NCBI GenBank assembly: GCA_010692425.1
Contig: JAAHHJ010000019.1
Span: forward strand, 1-64,000
Direction of reading: 5' to 3'
Source of the DNA: Symploca sp. SIO3C6
GTDB taxonomy: Bacteria; Cyanobacteriota; Cyanobacteriia; Cyanobacteriales; Coleofasciculaceae
DNA: 64,000 bases
Shown here in pieces: positions 9,398 through 17,545 of the stretch; position 1 is the first letter of the stretch, and each line of letters starts with the position of its first letter. The position numbers were made by a program, and so were the translations under genes. The notes under the pieces are model-generated. The model was not told the origin of the DNA, made no database searches, and saw nothing but the letters and a program-made list of their open reading frames with translations.

Positions 9398-11362
9398 ATG
9401 GAAGGCTCATTTCAACTAACCCTACAGATGGTCATTGCCATCTTCGCCGGGATCAGTGCCCAAGTAATAGGTGAATACCTCAAAATTCCTAGCATTGTCT
9501 TTCTGTTGATGTTTGGTGTCCTGCTTGGACCTGATGGCTTTGGTCTATTGCACCCCCAACAACTGGGAGTCGGCTTGGAAGTGATTGTTGCTCTGTCGGT
9601 AGCAGTTATCCTCTTTGAAGGAGGGCTGAACCTAAATTTACGAGACTTGGGCAAAGTTTCCGGCTCCCTGAGGAATCTAGTTACCCTGGGAACGCTGATC
9701 ACCTTGCTTGGGGGCGGCATGGCAGCTCACTGGTTGGGGGAATTTCCCTGGTCAATTGCTTTTCTCTATGCTTCTCTGGTGGTTGTCACTGGTCCAACCG
9801 TCATTGGCCCCCTACTCAAGCAGGTGAAAGTAGATCGCCGTGTAGCTGCCCTCTTAGAAGGCGAAGGCGTACTCATTGACCCAGTGGGCGCGATCCTAGC
9901 AGTTGTAGTGTTAGATACAATTTTAAATGCTGAGGCTGGTCCTTCAGAGGCAATTATCGGTTTGACCATGCGTCTTGGCATTGGCGCACTCATTGGTGGT
10001 GGCGGCGGCTGGTTGCTAAGCTTAATCCTCAAAAAAGCAGATTTTATTTCAGATAACCTCAAAAGCCTAGTGGTGCTAGCAGGAATGTGGGGCTTGTTTG
10101 GAGTCTCGCAACTGATTCGCTCTGAATCTGGGTTGATGACAACTGTTATCGCTGGCATTGTTCTAGGAGCCTCTTCCCTGCCTGAAGAGCGATTGTTGCG
10201 CAGATTTAAAGGACAATTAACTGTCCTCGGCGTCTCCATGCTGTTCGTTCTACTCTCGGCTGACCTCTCAATTGCTAGTATCTTTGCCCTAGGTTGGGGT
10301 AGCCTGTTTACCGTCTTGGTACTGATGTTTGCCGTGCGCCCCATCAGCATTGGCTTGTGTACCTGGAACAGTGGGCTTAACTGGCGACAGAAAATATTTT
10401 TATCCTGGATCGCTCCTAAAGGAATTGTTAGTGCTTCGGTGGCTTCCTTGTTTGCAATTTTATTGACGGAGCGAGGGATTAATGGTGGTGATTCCATCAA
10501 AGCTCTGGTGTTTTTGACAATTATCCTGACAGTCTTTTTGGAAGGACTAACTGCTCGCTGGGTAGCAAAATGGCTGCAACTTAACCCAGAGGAGAAAGCA
10601 ACAGGAGCTGTCATTATCGGTTGTAATCCTCTAAGCTGTCTAATTGCTCGTCTGTTTCAAGAGCGAGGGGAGTCAGTGGTACTTATTGACACAGATCTGG
10701 AAGCTTGCAAAAAAGCAGAGGAAGAAAATCTGCGGGTTTTCCAAAGCAGTGGTCTTGATATTGAGGTTCTCGAAGAAGCTGGTCTAGAATCGATGGGAAC
10801 TTTCCTGGCAATGACCAACAACGGCGAAGTTAACTTGGTATTGGCTCAACGAGCAGCTGAGGAGTTTGAGCCACCGAGAGTCTTGGCGGTATTTCCTCGA
10901 GATCCCCAGAACAACTCTCAGAAAAACAAAACCAAAGTTAATCAAGCTTTTATTCCACAACTACCCATCAAAACTTGGAATAAGTATCTTAGCGAAGGGC
11001 AAGTTAAGTTAGGCAAAACAACACTTAGAGAATCTGGATTGGCATTTCAAAGGGCTCATTTACAAGCCCTGATTCGTGCTGGAGAGCTGGTACCGCTCCT
11101 GCTGGAGAGGGAAGGAAGTTTTCAAGTTGCCGGCGCCACGGAAAATCTACAAGCAGGGGATCAAATCATTTACCTGCTGCATGACCCTCGACCAAAACTC
11201 TTAAAGCGCCTATCGGGCGGTAGTTCTACCTCTCGTCTGGCAGTAGAAAAATTGCCAGAAGTAGAGGAAATTCCGATTTCAGCTCCTGTCTCAGCGAATG
11301 CTATAGAAGAGATAGTCCAACCTCCTCAAGAGGCAGTAGTGCCACCTGTAGCCCCTGGTTAA
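9398..11362 (+). CDS. CPA-type Na+/H+ (cation:proton) antiporter with RCK domain
   Basis: 654 residues. Residues 1-390 form about 12 membrane segments of the CPA antiporter fold, including GYLKIPSI-like entry motifs (EYLKIPSIVFLLMFGVLLGP), LFEGGLNLNLRDL, and the catalytic region GEGVLIDPVGAILAVVVLD. From about 398 an RCK/TrkA-N-like nucleotide-binding domain starts (AVIIGCNPLSCLIARLF, VVLIDTDLEAC). A TrkA-C-like domain follows near 540-610 (GAGDQIIYLL-type end: LQAGDQIIYLLHDPRP). A proline-rich tail closes the protein. It likely extrudes Na+ or K+ in exchange for H+ at the plasma membrane, gated by nucleotide or ion binding. The ATG at 9398 lacks a strong ribosome site. Confidence 0.85.
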   Translation: MEGSFQLTLQMVIAIFAGISAQVIGEYLKIPSIVFLLMFGVLLGPDGFGLLHPQQLGVGLEVIVALSVAVILFEGGLNLNLRDLGKVSGSLRNLVTLGTLITLLGGGMAAHWLGEFPWSIAFLYASLVVVTGPTVIGPLLKQVKVDRRVAALLEGEGVLIDPVGAILAVVVLDTILNAEAGPSEAIIGLTMRLGIGALIGGGGGWLLSLILKKADFISDNLKSLVVLAGMWGLFGVSQLIRSESGLMTTVIAGIVLGASSLPEERLLRRFKGQLTVLGVSMLFVLLSADLSIASIFALGWGSLFTVLVLMFAVRPISIGLCTWNSGLNWRQKIFLSWIAPKGIVSASVASLFAILLTERGINGGDSIKALVFLTIILTVFLEGLTARWVAKWLQLNPEEKATGAVIIGCNPLSCLIARLFQERGESVVLIDTDLEACKKAEEENLRVFQSSGLDIEVLEEAGLESMGTFLAMTNNGEVNLVLAQRAAEEFEPPRVLAVFPRDPQNNSQKNKTKVNQAFIPQLPIKTWNKYLSEGQVKLGKTTLRESGLAFQRAHLQALIRAGELVPLLLEREGSFQVAGATENLQAGDQIIYLLHDPRPKLLKRLSGGSSTSRLAVEKLPEVEEIPISAPVSANAIEEIVQPPQEAVVPPVAPG

Positions 11363-11543
11363 TGAAGAGAAGGGGGGAGGGGGAGAACTTTTTTGAAGAA
11401 TACTCTGATATTTCCCCAGCCCCTTCAGGGAAAGTCACAATTCAAAAGTCAAAACCGAATTATTCTTACTTTTGGATTTTGACTTAATGTTTTTGACTTG
11501 GAGCGAAGCGACTCTCCCTATCTCTTTCAATTTTTGGAGTTCC

Positions 11544-12248
11544 CTAAGCCAAATATTTCAACCAAGACTGCATCGGTTCGATGGAACCATACCACATACC
11601 CTTTCTCCTGGGTGAATGCATTACCCCTTCAAGGGTGAGGTTAGTGGCACCCCTCAAATGAGCAGCAGCAATGGGTGTGATACCATCTCCCCAAGATTCA
11701 CCTTGTCCGCAAGTCAGTTCGTAGCTGCTGTAAGCTAACCAATTACTTAAGCTACGTTTGCCGTAGATGGCTTTACCAGCGACACAAACATAGTGGATAT
11801 CTTGGTAAAAAGCTCCAGGATAGTTAGTGTTAACAAAATCTAAATTGCGTTTTGTCCAGCGCTCCTGGCTAACGTGGGGCGTCCCTAGAGTCACTAAAGT
11901 CGTAACGTAAGGGTAAGCATGCCATAAACCAACGACTGATTCGTTGACATCTCCGTGGAGAGTGTAAGGTACTTCTCCCAAATAGATTCGCGCAATCCAA
12001 CCACCAGCAGAGTGACCAATCAGGTTAACCTGGGAAGTATTGTGCTTCTGGCGTAGCTGTTTGACTGTAGAATCGAGTTTCTTGAGGATTGGCACCATGG
12101 AACGTCCCCCCACTGTTGGTAGCCAATCACGCTGCCTTAGCGGCACGGTAGCAGCGGGAAAACCTAAATTTTGTAGAGTTTGCTCTAAAGCATGATATTC
12201 AATTGCGCCAGCGAAATAGCCAGGTAAAATGACAGTCGGTAAAGGCAT
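11544..12248 (-). CDS. Alpha/beta-hydrolase, lipase-like
   Basis: 234 residues beginning MPLPTVILPGYFAGAIEYHA. The nucleophile elbow is VNLIGHSAGGWIARIYLGE (GHSAG). A later histidine near the C-terminus (GVMHSPRRKGMWYG) could complete the triad. The family resembles triacylglycerol lipase/PGAP1-like cyanobacterial hydrolases, but the substrate cannot be inferred. The frame stays open to 12515, but that extension would overlap cobI on the other strand and has poor protein character. The ATG at 12248 is preferred and leaves a 39-bp divergent spacer to cobI. That spacer contains a repeated GATT...TTTTAGATT low-complexity motif. Confidence 0.8.
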   Translation of the reverse strand: MPLPTVILPGYFAGAIEYHALEQTLQNLGFPAATVPLRQRDWLPTVGGRSMVPILKKLDSTVKQLRQKHNTSQVNLIGHSAGGWIARIYLGEVPYTLHGDVNESVVGLWHAYPYVTTLVTLGTPHVSQERWTKRNLDFVNTNYPGAFYQDIHYVCVAGKAIYGKRSLSNWLAYSSYELTCGQGESWGDGITPIAAAHLRGATNLTLEGVMHSPRRKGMWYGSIEPMQSWLKYLA

Positions 12249-12287
12249 TGAGAATTTTAGATTGGGGATTTTAAATTTTAGATTATC

Positions 12288-13001
12288 GTGCAAATAGGTA
12301 TTCTTTACGGGATTAGTGTTGGACCAGGCGATCGCGAACTGATTACCCTCAAAGGATTGCGTATACTCAAGGAGTCTAAAGTAGTCGCTTTCCCTGCTGG
12401 TATTGGAGGCAAGCCTGGTTTCGCTCAACAGATTGTGGAACAATGGCTCGGGAGTCACCAGATACAACTGCCCTTGAGCTTTCCTTATGTAAGTGACCCT
12501 GTTATCCTGGCTCAAGCTTGGCTAACAGCGGCAGAGCAAGTCTGGCAATATCTACATTTAGGTCAAGATGTGGCTTTTGTTTGTGAAGGAGATGTCAGTT
12601 TCTACAGCACATTTACTTATTTATCACAGATGCTGCAAAAACGACATCCTGAAAGTGTGGTGCAAACAGTGCCTGGAGTTTGTTCGCCAATGGCAGCTGC
12701 ATCTAATTTAGGCATTCCTTTGGCTGTGCGTGATCAACGCCTTGCTATCCTTCCTGCTCTCTACCACGTTAAGGAACTTGAAATAGTTTTAGATTGGGCA
12801 GATGTCGTGGTACTAATGAAAGTGAGTTCTGTCTACGAACAGGTTTGGCAATTACTCGACCAGCGCCAGTTATTGAAGCATACTTGTGTAGTAGAGCGAG
12901 CTACGCTACCAGAGCAAGTAATTTATCGTGATTTGCGTGATCGACCCAGTCTAAAGCTACCTTACTTTTCCCTACTAATTGTGAAAGTTACCCAATCTTA
13001 A
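12288..13001 (+). CDS. cobI: Precorrin-2 C20-methyltransferase
   Basis: 237-residue SAM-dependent tetrapyrrole methylase. It adds the C-20 methyl group to precorrin-2 (or Co-precorrin-2, CbiL activity) in the corrin pathway. The N-terminus VQIGILYGISVGPGDRELIT carries the GVGPGD-type SAM motif. CEGDVSFYSTFTYL is the second conserved motif, and VQTVPGVCSPMAAASNLGIP is the third. The start is GTG at 12288, because the conserved domain begins immediately after it. Whether the substrate already contains cobalt (CbiL versus CobI) cannot be told. With cobD at 3.4-4.4 kb, it shows the host makes corrinoids. Confidence 0.9.
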   Translation: MQIGILYGISVGPGDRELITLKGLRILKESKVVAFPAGIGGKPGFAQQIVEQWLGSHQIQLPLSFPYVSDPVILAQAWLTAAEQVWQYLHLGQDVAFVCEGDVSFYSTFTYLSQMLQKRHPESVVQTVPGVCSPMAAASNLGIPLAVRDQRLAILPALYHVKELEIVLDWADVVVLMKVSSVYEQVWQLLDQRQLLKHTCVVERATLPEQVIYRDLRDRPSLKLPYFSLLIVKVTQS

Positions 13002-13090
13002 AATTAAATTTTAATCAAGCAAGTTGAATGAATGGCAACTTTTATGCTATCAGAGTAGTCTTAATTCTGAAGCTGTGCGACCTCAGATAG

Positions 13091-13183
13091 ATATAGCAGT
13101 ACGTATTAAGGTTAGGACAAGCTAAATCGCTAGAACTTTGTCAAATTCTGCCTTCTGCCTTCTGCCTTCTGCCCTGGAGCCTT
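13091..13183 (+). repeat. Dispersed 93-bp repeat, copy 1
   Basis: Begins ATATAGCAGTACGTATTAAG and continues through a unique core into CTTCTGC heptamers, ending at GGAGCCTT. It matches 16373-16465 with a single visible difference (TCTGCC versus TCTACC). It lies in the 329-bp spacer between cobI and the TonB-like gene, which has no other recognisable content. Confidence 0.85.
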
Positions 13184-13330
13184 GCGCGTAGCGCTATAAC
13201 TATCGAACAGAAGATTCCGAAAAGCAACATCCCTGCCGAAAATAGTTTGGAGGAGATGTTAAAAAAGCCCCTAATTCTAAATTACCTTCCTGCCAAGACT
13301 CAGCTCTTGTAAACTATAACTGCAACTGCT

Positions 13331-15115
13331 ATGTCCTACACTTCTTTCATTCAAAGCATCCCAGGAAAGTTGAGCCAGCCCCTCAGTATCGCTGTTATGG
13401 CTTCTGTAGGCATCCATGCCCTCTTGGGAGTGACACTACCGCCGATGTGGTCAAGTGAAAAACCGCAGAAGCAGCGCAATGTTGAACTACTGGAGTTAAC
13501 ACCATCGCAGCAGAGTCGCCTGCCAGAGCTCTCAGCGCTGCCGCCTATTCCCAATCAGGATAATTCCTTGTCACCTTTCCCTACTATTAAACCTTCCCCT
13601 ATTCCCTACTCTATTTATCAAAACTCCCAGCTCGACAAATACCCAATACCTTCTCTGGCAAATCCTTACAGATTGTCTAGGATACCTCAACTGCCAACAG
13701 AGCGTATTACAAAATTGCCATATCAAAGTCGTTATCGTCGTCCCATTAGACTTAATCCCCGAAACAACAAACTGGGAAGTTTTCCGACAAGAGTTGGCAC
13801 GCCACCTCCTCCTTCCAGAAATCCATCACTCGGACCTAATGGTATCCAGCCGGCTGATCCAAACAAGTTCCAGCCCGAGTCATCTGATCAGCGGGAATAT
13901 GCTATACTTCCTGACTATAATTTTAGGCAATATAACCAAGACCCTAATCAGCGCGAATTTGATAGTTCCGCCACTAAATTGCCTAAATTTCCCCCAAACA
14001 ATGAAAACAACTCAATTGAAGAACCTCGTGAGCTAAGTCCTATTGCCTTGCATCGCCAAGAAAAGGTGGTAGCACTCCGTGAAGAAATACGACAGCGGCA
14101 ACAGAGTCTTAGAAAAGATGAAACCAATACAAGTCTTGAGGATGCAAATACAAATCTTGTGGCTTGGATGGATACGGATGCTGTGAAAAAGGTGCTCCCA
14201 GAAGAGAAGGTAATACCAGAAAGACAAGATTTCAATGGTACCTATCCACAAGATGCTTGCACCAGAAAAGTAGAAGGCACGGCTGTCTATGGTGTCTTGG
14301 TCGCTGTTGATGGCACACCTAGTGAATTATCTTTGATTCGGAGTTCAGGCTATCCTATTCTCAATGATCAAGCACTTCAGGAAATTAATTCCCGAAGTTT
14401 TACCAATCAAACTGGCAAGCCAAAACCTTATCAGGTATATGTCACGTTTAAGCCAGAAAATTGTAAACCTCTGACAGTTTTTCAAGACTCAACTCCCCCC
14501 AATTCAGCAGTTCCTGATTCTGGAAAACCAGCACCTATAATATCAGAACCATCCGTGGAGGAACCGACGGATAAAAAGCCGGAGGTAGAAATTCCGGTTG
14601 TGGAGGAACCGACGGATAACAAGCCGGAGGTGGAAATTCCGGCTGTGGAGGAACCGACGGATAACAAGCCGGAGGTGGAAATTCCGGCTGTGGAGGAACC
14701 GACGGATAACAAGCCGGAGGTGGAAATTCCGGTTGTGGAGGAACCGACGGATAACAAGCCGGAGGTGGAAATTCCGGTTGTGGAGGAACCGACGGATAAA
14801 AAGCCGGAGGTGGAAATTCCGGTTGTGGAGGAACCGACGGATAAAAAGCCGGAGGTGGAAATTCCGGCTGTGGAGGAACCGACGGATAAAAAGCCGGAGG
14901 TGGAAATTCCGGCTGTGGAGGAACCGACGGATAAAAAGCCGGAGGTGGAAATTCCGGTTGTGGAGGAACCGACGGATAAAAAGCCGGAGGTAGAAATTCC
15001 TGTTGTGGAGGAACCGACGGATAAAAAGCCGGAGGTAGAAATTCCTGTTGTGGAGGAACCAACTGATAACAAGCCCACAACTCCAGAAGCGGTTGCCCCA
15101 AACTCAGCTGATTGA
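13331..15115 (+). CDS. TonB-like protein with C-terminal 15-residue repeats
   Basis: 594 residues. A single membrane segment lies near residues 18-40 (LSIAVMASVGIHALLGV) after a short cytoplasmic start, as in TonB. A long Pro/Arg/Asn-rich linker spans about 50-220 and a short charged coil about 235-265. A TonB C-terminal-like domain sits around 305-380 (TAVYGVLVAVDGTPSELSLI, YPILNDQALQEI). Beyond it, unusually, come eleven full and one partial copies of VEEPTDxKPEVEIPx, where x is K or N and V or A. This acidic, proline-rich tail probably forms an extended rod. TonB would couple the inner-membrane proton gradient to outer-membrane transport. No exbB or exbD lies nearby, so that role is inference. 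Confidence 0.75.
   Translation: MSYTSFIQSIPGKLSQPLSIAVMASVGIHALLGVTLPPMWSSEKPQKQRNVELLELTPSQQSRLPELSALPPIPNQDNSLSPFPTIKPSPIPYSIYQNSQLDKYPIPSLANPYRLSRIPQLPTERITKLPYQSRYRRPIRLNPRNNKLGSFPTRVGTPPPPSRNPSLGPNGIQPADPNKFQPESSDQREYAILPDYNFRQYNQDPNQREFDSSATKLPKFPPNNENNSIEEPRELSPIALHRQEKVVALREEIRQRQQSLRKDETNTSLEDANTNLVAWMDTDAVKKVLPEEKVIPERQDFNGTYPQDACTRKVEGTAVYGVLVAVDGTPSELSLIRSSGYPILNDQALQEINSRSFTNQTGKPKPYQVYVTFKPENCKPLTVFQDSTPPNSAVPDSGKPAPIISEPSVEEPTDKKPEVEIPVVEEPTDNKPEVEIPAVEEPTDNKPEVEIPAVEEPTDNKPEVEIPVVEEPTDNKPEVEIPVVEEPTDKKPEVEIPVVEEPTDKKPEVEIPAVEEPTDKKPEVEIPAVEEPTDKKPEVEIPVVEEPTDKKPEVEIPVVEEPTDKKPEVEIPVVEEPTDNKPTTPEAVAPNSAD
14555..15080 (+). repeat. 45-bp tandem repeat array inside the TonB-like gene
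   Basis: Units start at 14555 and every 45 bases to 15050: eleven complete and one diverged, shortened copy. Each encodes VEEPTD(K/N)KPEVEIP(V/A). Copies differ at only a few bases (GAC/AAC, GTT/GCT, GGA/GGT), suggesting recent expansion and homogenisation. The antisense frame stays open too, simply because of the repeat. Confidence 0.95.
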
Positions 15116-15224
15116 TGAAGTTAGAGAATCTTGCCTAAAACATCAATTTGACACTTTCCTATTGGTGATTAGTTGGAAATTAAGCTAGTCTGATTTACGG
15201 AATTGGTTGTGGAGAGGCGTCATT

Positions 15225-16334
15225 TTGAGTAATCGGCAAAATTTAGACCGCGATCGCAAAACAGAAGAAGCTAGCAGTCTAAAATCTAGATCGCCCCGCC
15301 GATTGTTGGTGACAGGGGGAGCCGGATTTATTGGCTCAAATTTTGCTCACTACTGGTGCAAGGCTTATCCAGATAATCGAGTTGTGGTTCTCGATGCTCT
15401 TACTTATGCAGGCTCCCTGCGCAATCTAGAGGCTTTAGATAGCCAAGATGGATTTCGCTTTGTGCAGGGAGATATCTGTGACCCTATCCTCGTAGAAGCA
15501 CTGATTAAAGCTGAAAACATTGACACAGTAGTCCACTTTGCTGCTGAATCCGATGTTGACCGCTCAATTTTAGGACCTGTTGCTTTTGTGAGAACTAATG
15601 TCCTAGGTACTTCTACCCTGCTGGAAACTTTCAGGCAATGCTGGAAGCGTAGGGGATATCCAGAAAGCGATCGCTTCATTCATATCTCTACAGATGAAGT
15701 TTACGGCAGTCTCGGTGCCGATGAGCCTGCTTTTACAGAAACGACGCCCTATAATCCCAATAGTCCTTACTCAGCCTCCAAAGCTGGGAGCGATTTTTTA
15801 GTTCGTGCCTACCACCATACCTATGGCTTACCGACGCTAATTACTAATTGTTCTAATAACTATGGTCCATATCAGTTTCCTGAAAAGGTAATTCCCTTAA
15901 TGCTGATTAATATGATCATGGGCAAGCCATTACCTGTTTATGGAGATGGGCAAAATGTGCGGGATTGGCTTTACGTTGAGGATCATTGCCGTGCTTTAGA
16001 TCTGGCTATTCATAAAGGAATACCAGGAGAAACTTATAACATTGGCAGCAGTAACCAACTCAAAAACATTGAACTGATTTATAAGCTTTGCGAGTTGATG
16101 GATAAACTAGCACCAAAGTTACCAGTACGTCCTTGCCAAGATTTAATTACCTTCGTTAAGGATAGACCAGGACATGACCGCCGTTATGCCATGGATACTA
16201 GTAAGATAGAAACTCAGCTTGGTTGGCAGCCTCAAATAACCCTTGAACAAGGACTGCACAAAACTGTTAAATGGTATCTGAAGAATCGTAAGTGGTGGAA
16301 GGCTTTACTGTCGAAGGATTATAAATCAGCATAA
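15225..16334 (+). CDS. rmlB: dTDP-glucose 4,6-dehydratase
   Basis: Extended short-chain dehydrogenase that converts dTDP-glucose to dTDP-4-keto-6-deoxyglucose, an intermediate for rhamnose and other deoxysugars of cell-surface glycans. The NAD-binding motif is LLVTGGAGFIGSNFAHYW. The catalytic region shows HISTDEVYGSLG, and the YSASKAGSDFLVRAYHHTY motif has the catalytic Tyr/Lys. NCSNNYGPYQFPEKVIPLM and YVEDHCRALDLAI are typical of RmlB. The start is uncertain: TTG at 15225 has a GGAGAGG ribosome site nine bases before it and is preferred, while TTG at 15207 would add six residues. No other rml gene is adjacent. Confidence 0.9.
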   Translation: MSNRQNLDRDRKTEEASSLKSRSPRRLLVTGGAGFIGSNFAHYWCKAYPDNRVVVLDALTYAGSLRNLEALDSQDGFRFVQGDICDPILVEALIKAENIDTVVHFAAESDVDRSILGPVAFVRTNVLGTSTLLETFRQCWKRRGYPESDRFIHISTDEVYGSLGADEPAFTETTPYNPNSPYSASKAGSDFLVRAYHHTYGLPTLITNCSNNYGPYQFPEKVIPLMLINMIMGKPLPVYGDGQNVRDWLYVEDHCRALDLAIHKGIPGETYNIGSSNQLKNIELIYKLCELMDKLAPKLPVRPCQDLITFVKDRPGHDRRYAMDTSKIETQLGWQPQITLEQGLHKTVKWYLKNRKWWKALLSKDYKSA

Positions 16335-16372
16335 AGTTGACATCGAGTAAGATAATTGCTCCCTCAATAGTT

Positions 16373-16465
16373 ATATAGCAGTACGTATTAAGGTTAGGAC
16401 AAGCTAAATCGCTAGAACTTTGTCAAATTCTACCTTCTGCCTTCTGCCTTCTGCCCTGGAGCCTT
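16373..16465 (+). repeat. Dispersed 93-bp repeat, copy 2
   Basis: Second copy of the element at 13091-13183, placed just after rmlB and running into more CTTCTGC-type heptamers to about 16480. The two copies flank the TonB-like gene and rmlB in the same orientation, so recombination between them could delete both genes. The rest of the 456-bp spacer up to 16790 shows no gene apart from the leader repeat noted at 16700. Confidence 0.85.
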
Positions 16466-16699
16466 CTATCTTCTGCCTTCTTGTGGCATCGCAAAAGCAA
16501 GTTTTTGAAGTGGTTCTGTGTGTAATTTAATTTGCAGACCTACTTATACTCTCATTTGTTTTTGATTTTAAAGCAATTTTTGACGCTATGTAGTGCGGTA
16601 AATAGAATAAATCTCTGTTGTACTCTTGCTGGGCTTTATCACATCGAGTCTAAAACCGCTGTAGTGCCAATTTCTCTGTCTATCAACTATGGAATCAGG

Positions 16700-16790
16700 A
16701 AAATTGGTGCTAACTCAAAAAATTCAGAATTTTGGTTTTGAGATCGTCTTTAAGTTTAAGGATGTTATAAACAACATAGGAGACAATGAG
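16700..16790 (+). repeat. Shared leader sequence, copy A
   Basis: Begins AAAATTGGTGCTAACTCAAA and runs to the ribosome site AGGAGACAAT before the gene at 16791. It closely matches 17459-17545 over most of its length. It probably contains the promoter and 5' leader of both genes. Confidence 0.7.
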
Positions 16791-17117
16791 ATGACATACT
16801 ACCATATTAGGTGGGAAAATGCCTCAGAAATAGCACAGGAATGGATAATTATTGGATGCAATATAAGGGTTTCAAAAAATGATGTACCTCTGCCATCTCA
16901 TCATGTCTGGCCTAACAATATTAATGTGGACAACGATGGCGAGCTAAAAATTAGTGTTGTGGATCAAAGCAGCAAATCCAAATTCACTGCAGCTGACTTG
17001 AGCTATGATCACACAACTTCTACTTGGAGCCTCACTAGCCACCCCACTGGACATACTAGCAATTGGCAACTCATTGTTAACAATAGCAACGTTAGAGTCA
17101 AGTGTTTCCTCTCCTGA
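16791..17117 (+). CDS. Hypothetical small beta-rich protein (108 residues)
   Basis: Begins MTYYHIRWENASEIAQEWII. The ATG at 16791 is chosen because AGGAGA lies eight bases upstream; an upstream in-frame ATG at 16689 would place the shared leader repeat inside the protein. Predicted character is alternating polar and hydrophobic strands with many Asn, Ser and Thr, and no signal peptide or membrane segment. One near-terminal cysteine is present (VRVKCFLS), besides another at about residue 23 (IIIGCNIRVS). I do not recognise the family. The shared leader with the 17546 gene suggests the two are co-regulated, and possibly members of an expanded locus split by the MITE-like element between them. 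Confidence 0.65.
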   Translation: MTYYHIRWENASEIAQEWIIIGCNIRVSKNDVPLPSHHVWPNNINVDNDGELKISVVDQSSKSKFTAADLSYDHTTSTWSLTSHPTGHTSNWQLIVNNSNVRVKCFLS

Positions 17118-17168
17118 ATAAAACACCGGCAAATAGTCAACCTATTCTTCTTGTTCTGGGGCTAACTA

Positions 17169-17367
17169 GGGCTTGCTGAATTAATATAGAAGGTATACCA
17201 GACAAGGATTTTGAGTTTTTTTTGACCTTTACAAGTGCAAGGTTATAGCATCCAGTGGCTAAAAATCTTTGCACTTAATAGGAAAATTTCGAAGCTGATC
17301 ATAGATAATCAGGCTTAGAACTATTCCCTGTTCCCTCTCCGTACCACCAGACTTATTCAGCAAGCCC
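17169..17367. mobile_element. MITE-like element, 199 bp
   Basis: Terminal inverted repeats GGGCTTGCTGAATTA (left, 17169) and TTATTCAGCAAGCCC (right, ending 17367) differ at one position. They are flanked by identical TAACTA hexamers at 17163-17168 and 17368-17373, as expected for a target duplication; a 2-bp TA duplication is an alternative reading. The interior has no coding frame. The GGGCTTGCTGAAT-type terminus is, from memory, similar to that of cyanobacterial insertion sequences, so this would be a non-autonomous derivative. It sits between two genes with the same leader. Confidence 0.7.
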
Positions 17368-17458
17368 TAACTAGCAGTAACCCCCACTTTTACCCTTTTG
17401 ACTTCCCCAAAGCAATGTTACCTTTAAAGTTGGTTTGATTAGACTGAGTCGAGAGAGA

Positions 17459-17545
17459 AAAATTAGTGCTAACTCGAAAAATTCAGAAATTGGATTTTGA
17501 AATCGTTTTAAAGGTGTAGAAACAAAAAAATCTAGGAGACAATAA
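17459..17545 (+). repeat. Shared leader sequence, copy B
   Basis: Begins AAAATTAGTGCTAACTCGAA and ends with CTAGGAGACAATAA, the ribosome site before the gene at 17546. It parallels copy A at 16700-16790 with substitutions and small indels in the last third. Confidence 0.7.

Noticed and set aside
9412-10614. Long minus-strand frames opposite the antiporter gene
   Set aside because: Antisense shadows of a GC-richer gene; the plus-strand protein is clearly a CPA antiporter.
12249-12515. 89-residue N-terminal extension of the alpha/beta hydrolase
   Set aside because: It overlaps cobI on the other strand and lacks hydrolase-like sequence; the ATG at 12248 fits the family.
14555-15080. CRISPR array
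   Set aside because: Direct repeats have no spacers and are translated in frame. The heptamer arrays also have no spacers. No cas gene is present.
14482-15101. Two long minus-strand frames (198 and 188 codons) and a plus-strand alternative frame of 131 codons across the TonB-like gene's repeat
   Set aside because: They stay open only because a 45-bp unit without stops is repeated; composition is artificial, with no start context.
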